A stretch of DNA of 64,000 nucleotides from Cepaea nemoralis (taxonomy: Eukaryota > Mollusca > Gastropoda > Stylommatophora > Helicidae). The translations under genes were made by a program, and so were the position numbers. Location: contig JACEFZ010001360.1 of assembly GCA_014155875.1 (NCBI GenBank), positions 183,943 to 247,942 of the forward strand. The letters run 5' to 3'. The notes under the pieces were generated by a model. The model did no database searches. It was not told the origin of the DNA and saw only the letters and a list, made by a program, of their open reading frames with translations. Below, piece by piece: positions 53,890 to 64,000 of this stretch (positions are counted from its first letter, which is position 1; the number at the start of each line of letters is the position of its first letter).

Positions 53890-54300
53890 CACATCATCTT
53901 CAAATGCCGTGTCGATAGGCATGGATTGTCATGGGTCACCATCTCACACGATCACTAGTCATGGTTCACCATCTCACACGATCACTAGTCATGGTTCACC
54001 ATCTCACACGATCACTAGTCATGGGTCACCATCTCACACGATCACTAATCATGGATAGGTCTGTATTGTCTCGGTTACATAATGTGGTCAAACCATCCAG
54101 ATATTTATCTCTGTGCCTTACCTTTGCTCTTTTTCCATCAAACTTGCCAGCGTAATTAAATTTTAAATTTTACTTTTCCTCATAACATGCCTATAAAATC
54201 TTGACCACCTATGCCTAATTTCTCAAATAAATTTAGAGTTTTCATTTATTTCTTGTAGAACTTGCCTGTCCTTACATCGCAAAATGGCAAATCATAATGG
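53890..54300 (-). pseudogene. Type C LINE 3' fragment with internal minisatellite
   Basis: The minus strand matches the type C 3' region (AATGCCGTGTCGATAGGCATG as at 17240 and 24420). The part corresponding to ACGATCACTAG is expanded into a 30-bp tandem repeat (53941-54060). Confidence 0.6.
53941..54060. repeat. 30-bp tandem repeat x4
   Basis: Four units starting ATCTCACACGATCACTAGTC; the last is diverged. It yields a 10-residue repeat in a spurious ORF (HHLTRSLVMV). Confidence 0.9.
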
Positions 54301-54742
54301 AAAGGACAGTTCAAAAATGCTAAAATGCTCAACCACAAGGGATATAAGATTTCAGTAAATAAAAGAATTTTAAAAAATGATCGGAAGATAGATGGTTGCA
54401 TTGCTAGACATCAATTGGTAACTTAAATATCAGGTCATTCAGATTCAGTATTAGTAATTACCCTCATTCATGTACATCAATTCTGACAATGTTCACGAAA
54501 CTTAATCACTACAACAACACTTAAGACTTGGTAACAATTATTAACATGTTCTGAAACTTACAAAATAAAAAAATAAATCTTTCTTCATAAATTTGCTCCT
54601 GTTTTATTTCTAGATTCTGGAGTGCAAAGTTACCTTCAGAATGAAAAAGAAAAAGATGTATGAATATTTCAGTACACAAATGGTAGCTGAATATGCACAT
54701 GGTGATTGATGTTCATAGAGTATTGTTTAGCCACAGGTGGAT

Positions 54743-54997
54743 TATTATTTTTTTTTTTTTAAATTCGCATAACCTTTACAGGATATCGCTGTCAACAGCA
54801 GCATCTTTCAGCTGTCTGTTGATCTCTTGGCAAGATTACGCTCAGTAGTTTGCCATTGCTTTCTGAGCGGCCGGCTCAGTAATCCCGCAAGTTACCAGCG
54901 GGGGTTGAACAGCTCCCAGCTCTCGCCCGCTACGAGACTCTGCGTGATAAACGGGATTACAGAGAAAGTGTTGTAACCCCTCGGCCAGAGAGACCGG
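54743..54997 (-). mobile_element. tRNA-derived SINE with A-rich tail
   Basis: On the minus strand the insert starts near GCCGGTCTCTCTGGCCGAGG (A-box-like), has CTGTTCAACCCCC (B-box-like) at about 54904-54916 and ends AAAAAAAAAATAATAATAA. The 9-bp repeat CAGGTGGAT flanks it (54734-54742 and 54998-55006). The same place in segment copy 1 (12880-12890, GGCGGATGATG) has no insert. Confidence 0.75.
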
Positions 54998-55179
54998 CAG
55001 GTGGATGATGGCTCTTCCAAATTCACCCTTGCCATTAAACTTATGGGTGTGGGGAGCCTAAGCTTGCATTCTAGGCCAGATGTGTTTCATCATATCTGTG
55101 TAGTGCTGATGTTGTCTATTAATAATTTTCTTGGTTTTCTTCTGAGTCTATATGCAAATATTTTGTGTGTGTGTTGTTG

Positions 55180-55715
55180 TACCCTTTTATCAGAAATTAA
55201 GAAAAAAATAGGGCAAGCAAAAGCTGCATTTCAGAGAATTAAAAGTATCTTATGCAATAAGTCACTATCTTTGAATGTAAGAAAGAGAGTGCTAAAGTAT
55301 TATATACTGACTGCTTTGCTGTATGGCAGTGAATGTAAATGAACACATTAGGAAGAACTTGGAGGCAACAGAGATGTGGTTCCTAAGACGAATGTTGTGA
55401 ATTCCTTGGACTGCCATTGTAACTAACAATGATTGCCTGAAAGAGCCTAATGAAACTAGAACACTATATGCAACAATAAGAAAGAGACAAACAGCTTTCT
55501 TTGGTCATGTGATGAGAAGAATGGCAATGGAGAACACAGTGATGATGGGAAAGAGAGGCAGAGGCCAACCAAGAGAAATGATGCTCGATGGACTGAGACG
55601 GTGGCATGGAGTAATATCATCAGCAGAGTTGATCCAGAACACCAAAGACAGATATGTGGAGAGACATGAACACTTACGCCAGCTGGCAGGGCACTTGATG
55701 ATGATGATGCTCCTT
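55180..55715 (+). pseudogene. Type C LINE C-terminal fragment
   Basis: EIKKKIGQAKAAFQRIKSIL and TALLYGSEC, then after frameshifts RQTAFFGHV and RGRGQPREMMLDGLRRWHG (55509-55733). Ends with GATGATGATG at 55696-55706. 55716-55887 is unassigned. Confidence 0.75.
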
Positions 55716-55887
55716 TTATTGGAAGTTGATTAGAACCCAGAAAAGTGTTACCCTATTCTATCATTTCTATTTTATTTTAATTAGACACAAAATGCACGAT
55801 TCACCTGATGAACAAATCATCCATCACCCATACAAGCAGACAACACAATCTATGATACATCTGAAGAAATAATAACCCACCCATTGA

Positions 55888-56060
55888 CAACATATCTATA
55901 TATATATATATATATCTATACTATAAAAGGCAATGTATGTATGTATGTGTGTCCGTTCTTTATGCGTTCGCGAACGGTCCATCCAATTGAGATGAAATTT
56001 TCTACATGTTTTCTTTTCATTCCCGTGCAACCAACTGTCATAGTTTTGTACTTACTAAAA
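55888..56060 (+). mobile_element. Helitron-like 5' terminal region (tentative), copy 1
   Basis: A TA run followed by TATACTATAAAAGGCAATGT, GTATGTATGT, GCGTTCGCGAACGGTCCATCC and TTGAGATGAAATTTTCTAC. The same arrangement recurs at 57209-57400. Such a conserved head after TA repeats occurs in Helitron/Helentron-related repeats of invertebrates; this is recalled, not tested. 56061-56730 holds no recognised gene. Confidence 0.4.
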
Positions 56061-56734
56061 GCTACTTACTTACTAAAATTTAATAATTTAAATTTACATT
56101 ATCATTTCTATATAGATAGGGGACTTAACATAAGAAAAAGTTATTTCAAGGGGCATAACTTTTAATAACATTGCTATTATTTTATATATAGATTCTTGCA
56201 TTGTTTTCAAAGATTTATAAACTCTTTGTCTACAGTTATTTACAGGCATATGAGTTATAATAAATAATGAAATAATCTTTAAGGCATTTTCATAGTTTTC
56301 ATAAAAATAATGCATCTATTTAAATAGTGAAAATTTTCTAACTCATCTTTTCATTTTTCTTCAACAGCACATTAATTTTTTTTTTTTTTTTTTTAACATT
56401 CTCATATGTATGGCGTGTTACACCCACATTGGGTATTTTTTGTTGTCAAAGAATTGCTTCATAAGAGACGTTGAATGAAAGAATGTATGAGAGGAAATAG
56501 AGAAGAAGGGCAGAATGTAGGACGGGCCTGCGATTTTCGTTCGTTTAAAAAAAAAAGTAATTTTTTGTGAGAGAAAGTTAGTTGCATATCGTTTGCAGTA
56601 CTCTGCAGTCAACCCACCGCCTACCATTTATTGGCTGTTCGTGATATCTTGGTAAGTTTACTTTAGATAGATCTCTTCCAATCATATTTTCTACTATCAA
56701 TCTATGTATTTTTCTATTCTATCTATATTTTTAA

Positions 56735-57207
56735 CGGGAACGGGCCGAACATAGATAGATAGATAGATAGATGGATGGATGGATGGATGGATGGATGGTT
56801 AGATGGATAGATAGATAGATCGAGAATGTGAGCTTATATGACTACTTATATGAATTATATGAGATGCTCCCCACCAGGGCCTGGGCGAAGTCGGGCCGGG
56901 TCGGACAGACAGATAGACAGGCAGACAGATAGTCGGGAACGGGAGCTTATATGACTACTTATATGAATTAAATAAATGAGATGCTCCCCACCAGGGACTG
57001 GGTGAAGCCGGGCCGAGTCAGACATACAGACAGACAGATAGATAGACAGACAGACAGATAGTCGGGAACGGGAGCTTATATGACTACTTATATGAATTAA
57101 ATTAGATGCTCCCCACCAGGGGCTGGGCGAAGCCGGGCCGGGTCAGACAGACAGACAGATAGATAGATCCCCGCCAGGGCCTGGGCGAAGCCAGGCTGGG
57201 TCAGCTC

Positions 57208-57208
<1 letters not shown>
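56735..57208 (+). repeat. GATA/GATG simple repeat, then 107-129-bp minisatellite (3.4 copies)
   Basis: Simple repeats (56752-56820) precede units at 56821-56932, 56933-57061, 57062-57168 and a partial unit 57169-57208. Each unit has GGAGCTTATATGACTACTTA, a GC-rich segment (CC-AGGGCCTGGGCGAAG-CCGGGCCGGGTC) and GACAGACAGATA repeats. The last GC-rich segment forms the hairpin GCCTGG/CCAGGC followed by TGGGTCAGCTCGT. Confidence 0.85.
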
Positions 57209-57279
<71 letters not shown>

Positions 57280-57400
57280 CAATGTATGTTTGTGTGTGTG
57301 TGTCCTTATGCGTTCCTGAGCGGTCCATCCGATTGAGATGAAATTTTCTACAGATGTTCTTCTCACTCCCGCGAAGCCAACTGGCAAAGTTATTTAGTTT
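57209..57400 (+). mobile_element. Helitron-like 5' terminal region (tentative), copy 2
   Basis: A (TA)n run (57209-57274), then TATAAAAGACAATGTATG, GAGCGGTCCATCCGATTGAG and ATGAAATTTTCTAC. It closely matches copy 1. Downstream, 57540-57670 again has a CCCGGGCCGGGAAC segment and GATA repeats. Confidence 0.45.
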
Positions 57401-58212
57401 AAAATCAACAATTTTTCCTCCAGCACGAAAGAAAATGGCACGAACTTCAGAAACAGATGAATAAATGTTCCGTCATCTTGCTGCAAGGGAACTCACTCTG
57501 ATTAAACCAGAAATTAGTTAGGAACAGTTGTTGTTCTTCACTCCCGCGGATGAAACTGAAATAGAACGGGATCATCAGACCCGGGCCGGGAACAGATGTG
57601 AACGGATAGATAGATGGATAGACAGACAGACAGATATAGATATACAGACAGATAAATAGATAGATATGATACACTTGATGTACTAATTATAACCCATCCA
57701 TAGACAATACTTACAAGAAATGGGTTTAATTGTGGCACAATTTAAAAATGCACCCTGTCCTAGTTATTAAAACAAACTGTTCCTGACAGCGCTTAAATAA
57801 CCTTCTGTTCCAGTTATTATTTCCACTGATCCAGGGAGAAGTTGACGGAAGGTGAAGGCGCTTTAGCAAAGTGACATGGAAGACAATCAGTGGTCCAGCT
57901 TATCAAGAACACAAAGGACACATGTTTGTGCAGAAATATTTTCCCTGGTGCTGCTCGCCATAGCACATGATGGTGATGTTATAGACAATCTTAATTTAAA
58001 GTAACTACTTCCTAGGACAGGCAATAAAAGAAAAAGTAAAAACAGCTTTGAGTAAACAATAAACATATGGTGAATTGCTTGGTCTGGAAAGAGCTAAAGT
58101 ATGTAAACTTATTTCAATTCTGTTTATTTTTAGTGTCTGAATTTTACACGTACCTCCCATACCAATTCCTCTTTTATTTCCATCTCTGGAGAATGAATTG
58201 CTTGTCTGTAGC

Positions 58213-59489
58213 CTGTTGTCATTAGATGAGTATTTGAGGCATTAGTGAGTTGTAACGTTGGAAATAACATTCATGGTATTTGACAATTATTAGTACTAGC
58301 ATACACACACACACATACATGCACAATTCCAGTAAAGTACTCAAACATATCTTATACTCAACCTGTCACATTTTAACCACATTATGTGGGTACCAGCAAT
58401 TTTACCTGACTTTGTCTTTCTTGTTCATCATCTGGCCACCATGTAAGACTTAATTATAGTTTCTGGGTGCTGATGTTACATCGAAGGAATCCGGACTCAT
58501 GTGTTTCGAACTCTGCTGCAATGTCCAAACTTCATTTCACAGAGTCACTCACACTTGAGGCAACAACAAATAAGAAACATTCACTTTCCATCCTAATGGA
58601 CGAAAAAGTGTCCTGTCATCTTACCCTAAGGGAACCAACTCTCTCAGCATGGTCTCGTCAGACACAATTGGCATTTTGAGAAAATGAGAAGCCTCATCAA
58701 TCAAACACAAACATATAGGCATGCACATTTAGACACATTCTATATGGTTTATGTGGTTACAGGAGATGACAAATATAAGAGATGACAAAGTAAAGGACAC
58801 TTTTTTACACGTAGAATGTATGGGTATTATACCTAGAATGAACAATTTTATGGCACCACCCCAATATTTCTATCAACCAATCAGCACTCGGTGGGTGAAC
58901 TGGTCAGTATCATGTCAGCCAAATTTACTTCCCAGAACATTTCCTGGTGCCCATTTTAGGCCAGCTTCAATGGAGACTTGCAGACATGACCCAAGGGGTC
59001 AGCAGGCAAGTGTGCTAGCTATTGTATACTGTAGCTACCAAATACAGGAGAAGGAAACATTAATGAGACAGAACAAAATAAAACACACATAACTGAACCA
59101 AGGTTAAGAGTGCGCACACACATAGGATCAAACAATGGTCCCATACAGTTTTTAAAACAAAGGATGACAAGTTGCCTACAGAGAAGATCAAACTGAAATG
59201 GTACCAAGCAGCTGGATCTGAGTTTAAGAAAGTGCATTCAAATGGAATATGAACCGAAGTAAACTACTGGAAACAAACCAGCACATGTCAAAACTGAAGT
59301 CAACAAAGTATAATATAAAAGACCAAAGAAAATGTGCAGATCCACCACAGGGAAGTGAACCTAAGGCAGGAAAATATATCCACAATAGATCAATATACAT
59401 TTTTAGAACAGGTCTCCATGGAGACAAAAAATCTTAAAGATGTTCTGGAGGAACATAAATAAACATATAGTAAAGTAAGTGGGTGCACT
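58213..59489. other. Intron sequence of the second gene copy
   Basis: Partly alignable with copy 1 (for example 58880-58960 with 14550-14640). ORFs 58467-58679 and 58751-59092 show no domain and no conservation, so I do not call genes. Confidence 0.35.
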
Positions 59490-59700
59490 AGCACAGGTGA
59501 TAGCAGACTGCACTGCTAGTGTCATGAGCACAGTCAGACGCGGGTTCGATTCCTGGACCAGTCATGTACACAAGTGAGGGAAACACTGGCCACCTATTCC
59601 TCCATGTATTCTGGCCTACAAAATGTGATGGCACTACCATATTACAGACCCATGGCAAGAAACTGCTTTGGGACAAATTAAATTATTAATGTATGCATTT
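59490..59700 (+). mobile_element. tRNA-derived SINE
   Basis: A clear B box GGTTCGATTCC (59543-59553) sits 40-50 bases after an A-box-like GCACAGGTGATAGC. The body extends to about 59700 with a short AT-rich end. Absent from segment copy 1. Confidence 0.55.
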
Positions 59701-59867
59701 ATAAAGAGACTTAGTAATAAACAGAAGTTTATTATAGTATTTAGTTTATAATGAGACAGTACATTTGTTGATACTGATGTTAGTATATATTGATACGGAT
59801 ACTTAGTTTAATATTTGTGGATAATGAAGATAAATGTGAGACTATAACATTCACTACTTGTAACGCA

Positions 59868-60160
59868 GGTCAGCATGGCCAAATGAGTAAGAACGTGTGT
59901 TCTTAAACATCCGTTGTGCTGATTCCGAGGTAAGCAGTTCAACCCTTACACCGGACAGCTGGACTAAAATCTTGACCTGTCGTCCTTGACTTGGTGATGT
60001 AAATTACAAGTACCTCTGAATTTGGAGTGGATTCGCCTGATGGGGAGGGACACTGTTAATAAGGAAAGCTAATCCACATGCAAAATTCAGCCCAGCACTA
60101 CTATAAATAGTGCGTTTGCTTGAGTTCAAAGCGAGCGAGAGCAAAAAAACAACTACTGTA
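59868..60160 (+). mobile_element. tRNA-derived SINE
   Basis: The tRNA-like head AGCATGGCCAAATGAGTAAG (A-box-like) is followed by GCAGTTCAACCCTTA (B-box-like). The tail region holds AATTTGGAGTGGATTCGCC and CACTACTATAAATAGTG. Family not identified. Confidence 0.5.
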
Positions 60161-60211
60161 ACAGCCTACAATATTACAAAAGGAGTGGACTACTGAATTT
60201 GTCATACTTAC

Positions 60212-61302
60212 GTTTCAAATTAGCAACATCATCCTGTGTTTTCTCATGTATACTTTGAAGCTGTTGATGTACTTGTTTCATTTGAACATCTTGATCGTCT
60301 GTTTTCACAAGTATACTTTTGAGCTGTTCGTGTACTCTTTTCAAATGAGCATTATCATCCTCTGCTTTCTCAAGTTTATTTTTGAGCTGTTCATTTACTT
60401 GTTTCAAATATGCATTGCCATTCTCTGTTTTCTCAAGCAAACTTTGAAGCTGTTCATTCACTGAAGCCATGTTAATGTTTTCCTCCTGTGCTGCAGTGAG
60501 TTTTCCTTCTAAGGTCTTTACTTGCTGCTCTAAACTTTGCACCAATTTTAATAAGCTAACAGTGTCTCTACAAGCATTCGACAAAGATGCATATCTAGTT
60601 TTCCACTTAGTAGCTGACTGAGTCTTCCTCTTGATCTTTTGATTTAATCTTTTCAAAGAAAAATTTCCCTTTTCTGCCTTGTAGAGCATTTTAAATTTTC
60701 TACACTGTTGATGTAAGTGTTTGTTCTTCTGCAACATATTCAGTAATAGTACGCTGTTTGTTGACACAGTTTGCGCAGTCACTCTTAAGCTTCCTTGGTG
60801 ATGGCAATTTACAAGTCATCAAACAAGATGGAGAATTAATTGTGGCATTCTGCACTGGCTGCATGAGTGTTGATGTTACTGTGATACCTGGTTCCAGCAG
60901 CATTTCTAATGTTGGTAATACAGACGATTCAGGATTCCTTGATGATGTTGGAACTGATGTTTGTTCTGGTTGTGAAGAAGCAGATGTGACAGAGAGACTC
61001 TTGATAGGTATAGGTAATGGCTCCAGAAATAGTGTAATAAGTGAGGGCCAATGTTTACTTAAATAGTATTTTTTATCCTTAATTAATTTCTTAAATACAT
61101 ACAAGTTAGTACACAGACTTCCCTCATTGATGTTCTTCCCTGGCTCATTTGTCTCCACGATGGTTTTGACTTTTCTTAACACATCAGATACAGAACAACC
61201 ATCCACAAAGAGCAGCCGAGCAATGTACCCTTTCAGGGATAGGGTATCCTTCTTCGAACACAGACAGATGGGATCTGAGATCATTAGCAGTCCTTCTTGC
61301 CA
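60212..61302 (-). pseudogene. Exon 1 of the second coiled-coil gene copy (two frameshifts)
   Basis: It starts ATGGCAAGAAGG (61302) with RRTANDLRSHLSVFEEGYPI, parallel to copy 1. A one-base gain near 61240 shifts the frame (KGYIARLLFVDGCSVSDVL continues in ORF 60700-61284). A second one-base gain near 60740 shifts it again (NMLQKNKHLHQQCRKFKML in ORF 60174-60782). The 21-residue coiled-coil repeats and the C|GTAAGTATG donor are preserved. Confidence 0.8.
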
Positions 61303-61611
61303 TGATGATCAACAGTTCAAATCTAAATATAAATTTATGTACAATTAATTATAATTACATACGTTCATAATATTAATAAGAGATTATATCTTTATATAAT
61401 GAGACATTATAAATTTTATTAAAAGGATTTTTCCTTTATGCAATATTAACATTTAAACAATTATCATTAGAGAATCATTTAGTCCAATTATGCGATCTGT
61501 AACTGGAAACCGGAAACCACGCCTGTGCAGAATGATTCACTGGGTCCCCAAACATGGCTATGTAAAGACCTTGCATGCTTCCAACATCATTCATTCATTC
61601 AAATACTTGAT

Positions 61612-62345
61612 AGTTTCAGCTCAGGAAATGGAGACAGTGCCCAGGCCTCTGTCATTTCTCTGGAGGTAGAACCCTCTAAAGAGTTGAGTTGAGTTGAGTT
61701 AAGAACCAACATCACTGCACTCAGGACATTCCCATACGTGCTCCATCCCCTCATTCAACAGCCAGTGAAGAGTCATCCTACTAATCGTTCCCACTGCTAT
61801 CTGATTAAAAGTTCTTCTGGCCTTCCCTCTCAGCCTTGAGACTCTTCCAGAACCACTGCTGATCCCCCGCAATCTCATTCTTTCCACATATGGGTTCTCA
61901 ATGTGTTCCTCTGCCCTCTCCACCTGGTCCCACAAGCGCACGACCACCTCCCTCTTGTCCATAGGCAATCTGCCACCAAGAGGTGCATTCCCTGCCAGTC
62001 TATCAGCCTGTTCATTCCCCCGCACAGCCAGTGCAAAATATCCATACAATTCTCACAGTCTATGACATCTGAAGTGACGAGAACCATTCCACACTGAAAC
62101 ATTCTTTTCTCCACCTTAATAAGCATACTCTTTGAATCCGTAATGAAAAAAACGTGTGTTGCAGTAGTCTCCTCTAAAGATATGTCAATCAGCATAGGGG
62201 GTTGGTGGCAGCACCCCGACGTTTGCAGTTGTGCAGGTAGTAGAAAGAAGTGGAGCACCTAGATGATATGACCATTTCATCACACTATAATTCAGAAGAC
62301 AAAGATGAAAACATAGAACAATATGTGACCATTGAAACATCAAAG
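61612..62345 (+). other. Repeated coding-like unit, copy 2 (interrupted)
   Basis: Left part 61612-61682 and right part 62181-62345 together match 38722-38960. The interrupting type B LINE has a perfect 10-bp target duplication. This copy also has a 4-base gain before HLDDMTISS, so its frame is broken there. SEDKDENIEQYVTIE is retained. Confidence 0.6.
61683..62170 (-). mobile_element. Type B LINE, 5'-truncated (RNase H end), with clean target duplication
   Basis: Minus strand: THVFFITDSKSMLIKVEKRM, then NEQADRLAGNAPLGGRL and LRGKARRTFNQIAVGTISRM to LWECPECSDVGS-like ends. The tail is GAGTT repeats on the plus strand (61681-61702). CCTCTAAAGA occurs at 61673-61682 and 62171-62180. The uninterrupted site is at 38768-38777. 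Confidence 0.85.
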
Positions 62346-62354
62346 TTTGAAGAA

Positions 62355-62480
62355 AACAATAATGAAGGGGTATATACCCAGGAAGAGCAGAAGAGGAAGT
62401 CGAAGGATAAGATGGGTGCAGGATGTGATAGACGATCTCCAGATGGGTGTATCGGACACAGGACATTTTGCTTATGACTT
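62355..62480 (+). pseudogene. Short LINE C-terminal fragment
   Basis: YIPRKSRRGSRRIRWVQDVI and DDLQMGVSDTGHF resemble the RGRxRxRWxDDV tail of LINE RT ORFs. Confidence 0.4.
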
Positions 62481-62944
62481 TATGACCGAGAACTTTTCCG
62501 GAAGGTTGTTATGGAAGTAGGGTTGCCATATATATGGGCACCAAAAGGAGGACATAATAAGACAAAAAAAGAGGACAAAGGAGGACATATTGAATGTTTC
62601 ATTTGAATAAATCCAGATTAAACCCACAATCAGTACAATTTTATTACAATAGCTGCCAATAAGTATCTTACTCTTAGTGAAACGACCAAGAAACAATCAT
62701 GTTAAAAAATATATAATAAATTCAATGGAGGCCTTTTTCAAAATGCTAAAAAACATTATTTAAATAGCCGATTTTACAATTATTACCTTATAATCTTTAT
62801 TAATTACTCAACATATTTCTCGGAGGAGCCAACTTTTCATAGAAGATCCTTGTTGGCAATCACATATACATAATATTTATATTATATTTATTATAAAATA
62901 TGCATTATAACATAACCTATAAGAAAAGCTCAGGATGGTGGTAT
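62481..62944. other. Unassigned, possible hAT terminus
   Basis: TAGGGTTGCCATATATATGG with AAAGGAGGACA repeats (62520-62590) is reminiscent of hAT-type transposon ends. The rest is AT-rich without features. Confidence 0.25.
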
Positions 62945-63968
62945 ATACATTCACTCACGCTCAGATGGCGGCCTCTACAATGCTCAGAGATTGAAGGCTA
63001 AGACCAAAATTAGGAGGGTACTGATCAGAGAGTTGCTTTTTGCAGATGATGCTGCAGTTACGACCCACTCTGAGGAAGAATTGCAATGTCTACTATCTGC
63101 ATTCTCCAATGCTTGTTCTGAATTTGGTTTAACAATTAGCAAAAAGAAGACACAGATTATGTCACAAGGTGCACATGGGGTACCATCAATCTTTATTGAC
63201 GACGCCGAACTAGAGATAGTAGACCATTTTACATATCTAGGATCAGTGGTAAATAGCAAATTATCCCTAGATCAGGAAATCAACATCCGGATTGGTAAGG
63301 CAGCAACAACAATGAACAGGTTAAGAAAAAGAGTCTGGGAGAACAGGAAGCTTACTGCCAAAACAAAAGTCCTTGTCTATCAAGCCTGTGTCCTTAGTAC
63401 TCTTCTCTATGGCAGTGAAACCTGGACAACTTACTCACACCAAGAGAACAACTTAAACAGCTTTCATATGCGGTGTCTGCGAAGAATTCTTGGTATTAAG
63501 TGGCAAGACAAAATCACAAATACTGAAGTATTGGAAAGATCAGGTTGTGTGACAGTTTATTCCATGCTCAGTCTTCGTAGACTTAGATGGATAGGACATC
63601 TTAGGAGGATGGATGATGGTAGAATACCAAAGGATATCTTTTTTGGTGAATTACAGATGGGTAAGAGATCTCAGGGTCGGCCTCTACTACGATACAAAGA
63701 TGTGTGTAAGCGGGACATGATTGATACAGGCATTGATAATGCACATTGGGAGCAAGTCGCCGCTGAACGTGTTGCATGGAGGGCAAATATCAGAAATGGA
63801 ATAAAGTCAAAGGAGAAAATTATTGCAGAAAAGTCACACACCAAGCGTTTGAGACGTAAGATGGTGCATGATGGCGGAAGTGACCACTTGTTCACATGCA
63901 CCCACTGTGAACGGACATTTACAGCGCAAATTGGCCTTATCAGTCACACTCGCTACCGCCATAGTTAA
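62945..63968 (+). pseudogene. Type D LINE, 5'-truncated RT C-terminus with C2H2 finger
   Basis: The ORF 62991-63968 is open for 325 residues: RELLFADDAAVTTHSEEELQ (catalytic FADD), GLTISKKKTQIM, HFTYLGSVVNSKLSLDQEIN, LLYGSETWTTY, RRLRWIGHLRRMDDGRIPKD and WRANIRNGIKSKE. It ends with a complete C2H2 finger (CTHC, 12 residues, HTRYRH). The start near 62945 (RSDGGLYNAQRLKAKTK) is a truncation inside RT, so the protein cannot be functional alone. The last 32 bases are 3' UTR, cut by the window end. The same tail is at 5796-6256. Confidence 0.85.
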
Positions 63969-64000
63969 AAGTTATTATGCCTTTTTGAAGCACAAACTAT

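Larger units (their letters stand above)
42798..61302 (-). pseudogene. Second copy of the coiled-coil gene, disrupted
   Basis: Exon equivalents on the minus strand are 61302-60212 (exon 1), 58212-58154 (2), about 54640-54588 (3), 53514-53427 (4), 44241-44165 (5), 43254-43161 (6) and 42850-42798 (7). Exons 2, 4, 5, 6 and 7 are open with conserved splice sites and phases. Exon 1 has two frameshifts (near 61240 and 60740). Exon 3 has lost its donor (GAAAGA in place of GTGAGG) and shows an altered acceptor; skipping it would keep the frame. A 6.8 kb LTR element, a SINE, LINE pieces and Helitron-like DNA lie in the introns. Most likely a pseudogene, though a shortened product from an internal start (60782) cannot be excluded. 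Confidence 0.75.

Noticed and set aside
53931..54155. Protein with 10-residue repeats (HHLTRSLVMV)
   Set aside because: Product of a 30-bp minisatellite in a LINE 3' end; the frame runs on into non-coding LINE sequence.
57097..57738. Membrane-like ORFs (YIYIYI, LSVYLSIYL)
   Set aside because: Translations of TA, GATA and GACA simple repeats.

Overview
This 64 kb window looks like animal nuclear DNA: AT-rich, with GT-AG introns and dense in retrotransposon debris. The mix of LINEs, a Gypsy element with unusual gene order and long (TA)n runs suits an invertebrate, possibly a mollusc, but no sequence here fixes the taxon. Only one host gene is convincing: a seven-exon minus-strand gene at 8971-16303 that encodes a predicted 527-residue coiled-coil protein. 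A diverged second copy of that gene and its flanks lies at about 42.0-61.3 kb. It has frameshifts and a lost splice donor, and is split by later insertions.

Most of the rest is transposable elements. My labels are as follows. Type A is a LINE with endonuclease, RT and RNase H, a GAA-type 3' tail and a ribozyme-like 5' end. Type B is another RNase-H LINE, ending in AATC or GAGTT repeats. Type C is an RTE-like LINE without RNase H, ending in GATG repeats. Type D is a LINE whose RT ORF ends in a C2H2 finger. Type E is an RTE-like LINE with a GAA tail. There are also tRNA-related SINEs, gag-like ORF1 fragments, a Tigger/pogo remnant, Helitron-like termini and one complete LTR retrotransposon.

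Layout. 0-4.5 kb: a type C LINE holding a SINE-like insert, which in turn holds a compact type A derivative. 4.5-8.4 kb: SINE debris, a type D fragment between (TA)n runs, and a broken ORF1. 8.7-16.3 kb: the coiled-coil gene. 16.9-18.7 kb: type C pieces and a tRNA-like sequence. 19.0-23.8 kb: a nearly intact full-length type A LINE with a 13-bp target duplication. 24-25.6 kb: type E nested in type C. 26-31 kb: a duplicated LINE plus SINE unit, a type B fragment and a gag-only insert. 33.4-37.5 kb: a long, decayed type B LINE. 37.7-42 kb: Tigger, RTE and RNase H fragments. 42-61.3 kb: the decayed gene copy, carrying a 6.8 kb Gypsy element (44907-51739), a SINE and Helitron-like DNA. 61.6-64 kb: a type B insert with a clean target duplication, then a type D LINE running off the end.

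The strongest unusual signals are (1) two type A related elements that begin exactly at a conserved fold resembling the HDV-like ribozymes of retrotransposon 5' ends, one of them a short derivative without ORFs that contains a 28S-rRNA-like hairpin; (2) a Gypsy element with integrase upstream of RT; (3) gag-only elements sharing one 3' end; and (4) the duplicated gene, which supplies empty sites that date several insertions. All domain calls are by eye from motifs; no database search was run.
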